Position numbers and translations under genes: made by a program. From a bacterium (lineage in GTDB: Bacteria; Zixibacteria; MSB-5A5; GN15; FEB-12), in NCBI GenBank assembly GCA_030640905.1, contig DAOWIM010000332.1, positions 1-5,707 of the forward strand: 5,707 nucleotides of DNA. Reading direction: 5' to 3'. How positions within the stretch are numbered: the first letter of the stretch is position 1; each line of letters opens with the position of its first letter. Under the pieces are notes generated by a model. It was not told where the DNA came from, ran no database searches, and worked only from the letters and a program-made list of their open reading frames with translations. This document shows, piece after piece, positions 5,163 to 5,707 of the stretch.

Positions 5163-5443
5163 TTTCTCTCCTCGCACCTTCTGCGGTTTTCGCTCCAGAA
5201 GTACCCAACCTATCAGACCTGACTCTTTTGACGAGAGAATCCGGGAGATGTTACATATAATGTTTTGGGGCTATCGTCCGACAATACAGGAGTGAGGCCG
5301 AGACGACATCTATTCGGAATAATTACGTATTTGGGGAGGCTGGAGTGTCAGTTTTTGCTTGTATTTTCCGTAGAAACTACGTATTGTAAATATGCCCTCT
5401 TTCATTGTCTGCTTCACAAATAGCTTAGGGCGGAGGAATTATT
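5163..5443. promoter_or_regulatory. Divergent intergenic region with possible control sites
   Basis: This region separates the minus-strand CBM9/DUF5916 gene from the plus-strand kinase-like gene and should hold promoters for both. A perfect TATAAT is on the plus strand at 5256-5261, but the nearest TTGACG (5228-5233) is 22 nt away, too far for a normal promoter. TACGTATT occurs twice in direct orientation (5324-5331 and 5378-5385), and CGTAG-AAA-CTACG (5369-5381) is a perfect 5-bp dyad beside the second copy. The AT-rich TATTGTAAATAT near 5382-5393 could be a -10 region for the kinase-like gene. None of these is decisive. Confidence 0.35.
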
Positions 5444-5707
5444 ATGGATAAGCCGGAACGGCGTTCTGCCGATAGTGGGATCGATTCGGGAACGCAAATA
5501 GGTCGCTATACGGTCGGGAATCGAGCCGAGTTGGCAGGTCTGGGAGAGGTGTACCAGGCCCGAGATATCGACCTGGACCGTCCGGTGCTGCTGAAGTTTT
5601 TACCAAAAGCGTATGCGACGATAGAGACCGCCAGAGCCCGATTTTCCCGAACCGCGCAGCAGACCGCAGCAGTTGCCAGTCCCGGCGTACTTGCCGTATT
5701 CGACATC
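5444..5707 (+). CDS. Serine/threonine protein kinase-like protein, N-terminal part, possibly a pseudokinase
   Basis: The open frame starts at ATG 5444, 7 nt after a GGAGG box, and runs 88 codons to the window edge. After a short polar N-terminus, IGRYTVGNRAELAGLGEVYQ and ARDIDLDRPVLLKFLP match subdomains I-II of bacterial Hanks kinases (compare the usual 'LGAGGMGEVYrArDt.LdR.VALKfLP'). The Lys of VAIK is kept (LLKFLP). Two features are degraded. The glycine loop GxGxxG reads ELAGLG, losing its first two glycines. The helix-C position normally 'REAQ' reads RTAQ, so the Glu that would bridge the Lys is Thr. The usual 'HPNIV' is SPGVL. ATP binding may be weak or lost. The catalytic and activation loops lie outside the window, so inactive, divergent or scaffold roles cannot be told apart. 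No signal peptide at this end; cytosolic kinase region expected. Confidence 0.8.
   Translation, partial: MDKPERRSADSGIDSGTQIGRYTVGNRAELAGLGEVYQARDIDLDRPVLLKFLPKAYATIETARARFSRTAQQTAAVASPGVLAVFDI

Noticed and set aside
5228..5261. Plus-strand promoter TTGACG with TATAAT for the kinase-like gene.
   Set aside because: The hexamers are 22 nt apart, too far for a standard sigma70 promoter.

Overview
The window looks like a chromosomal piece from an uncultivated Gram-negative bacterium. The evidence for an outer membrane is a large secreted CBM9/DUF5916-type beta-barrel protein. Next to it lie the start of an Hanks-type kinase-like protein and the start of a secreted protein with an 'HRVGKIxLxVxNxGxFG' pattern. 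I associate that mix with FCB-group candidate phyla such as Zixibacteria. This is recollection of family style, not a database result. TAA ends at least two intact genes, so the code looks standard.

Layout, left to right. 1-302 (minus): 5' part of a secreted-protein gene interrupted by an in-frame TAA, with the reading frame continuing convincingly past the stop to the window edge. 303-522: intergenic, with a 20-nt dyad, a 12-nt palindrome and two G-rich tracts, one a four-tract G-quadruplex motif. 523-2389 (minus): the accessory core of the window, read here as a retron. From promoter to end it holds a sigma70-like promoter (2361-2389), a highly structured leader of about 300 nt that could be the msr-msd RNA, a 111-aa helical protein of unknown family, a 93-aa XRE-type HTH protein, and a 307-aa retron-type reverse transcriptase. 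The three genes overlap or nearly touch, so they should be one transcript. 2430-2675: non-coding and hairpin-rich, between the retron and the next gene. 2676-5162 (minus): complete CBM9/DUF5916 outer-membrane protein. 5163-5443: divergent intergenic region. 5444-5707 (plus): N-terminal 88 codons of a protein-kinase-like protein, cut by the window edge and already lacking two features of active kinases.

How the genes may work together. Retrons pair a reverse transcriptase with its template RNA (msr-msd) and one or more effector or regulator proteins, and many known ones act in anti-phage defence. The RT here has the catalytic residues, the VTG motif and a variant of the NAxxH motif. An HTH partner is the hallmark of the group described as type VI retrons. 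The extra 111-aa ORF, translated from the best ribosome site in the cassette, is the obvious effector candidate. The leader contains an anti-SD-like segment that could pair with that ribosome site, which would link RNA folding or reverse transcription to effector translation. The flanking genes look like ordinary chromosomal genes unrelated to the retron.
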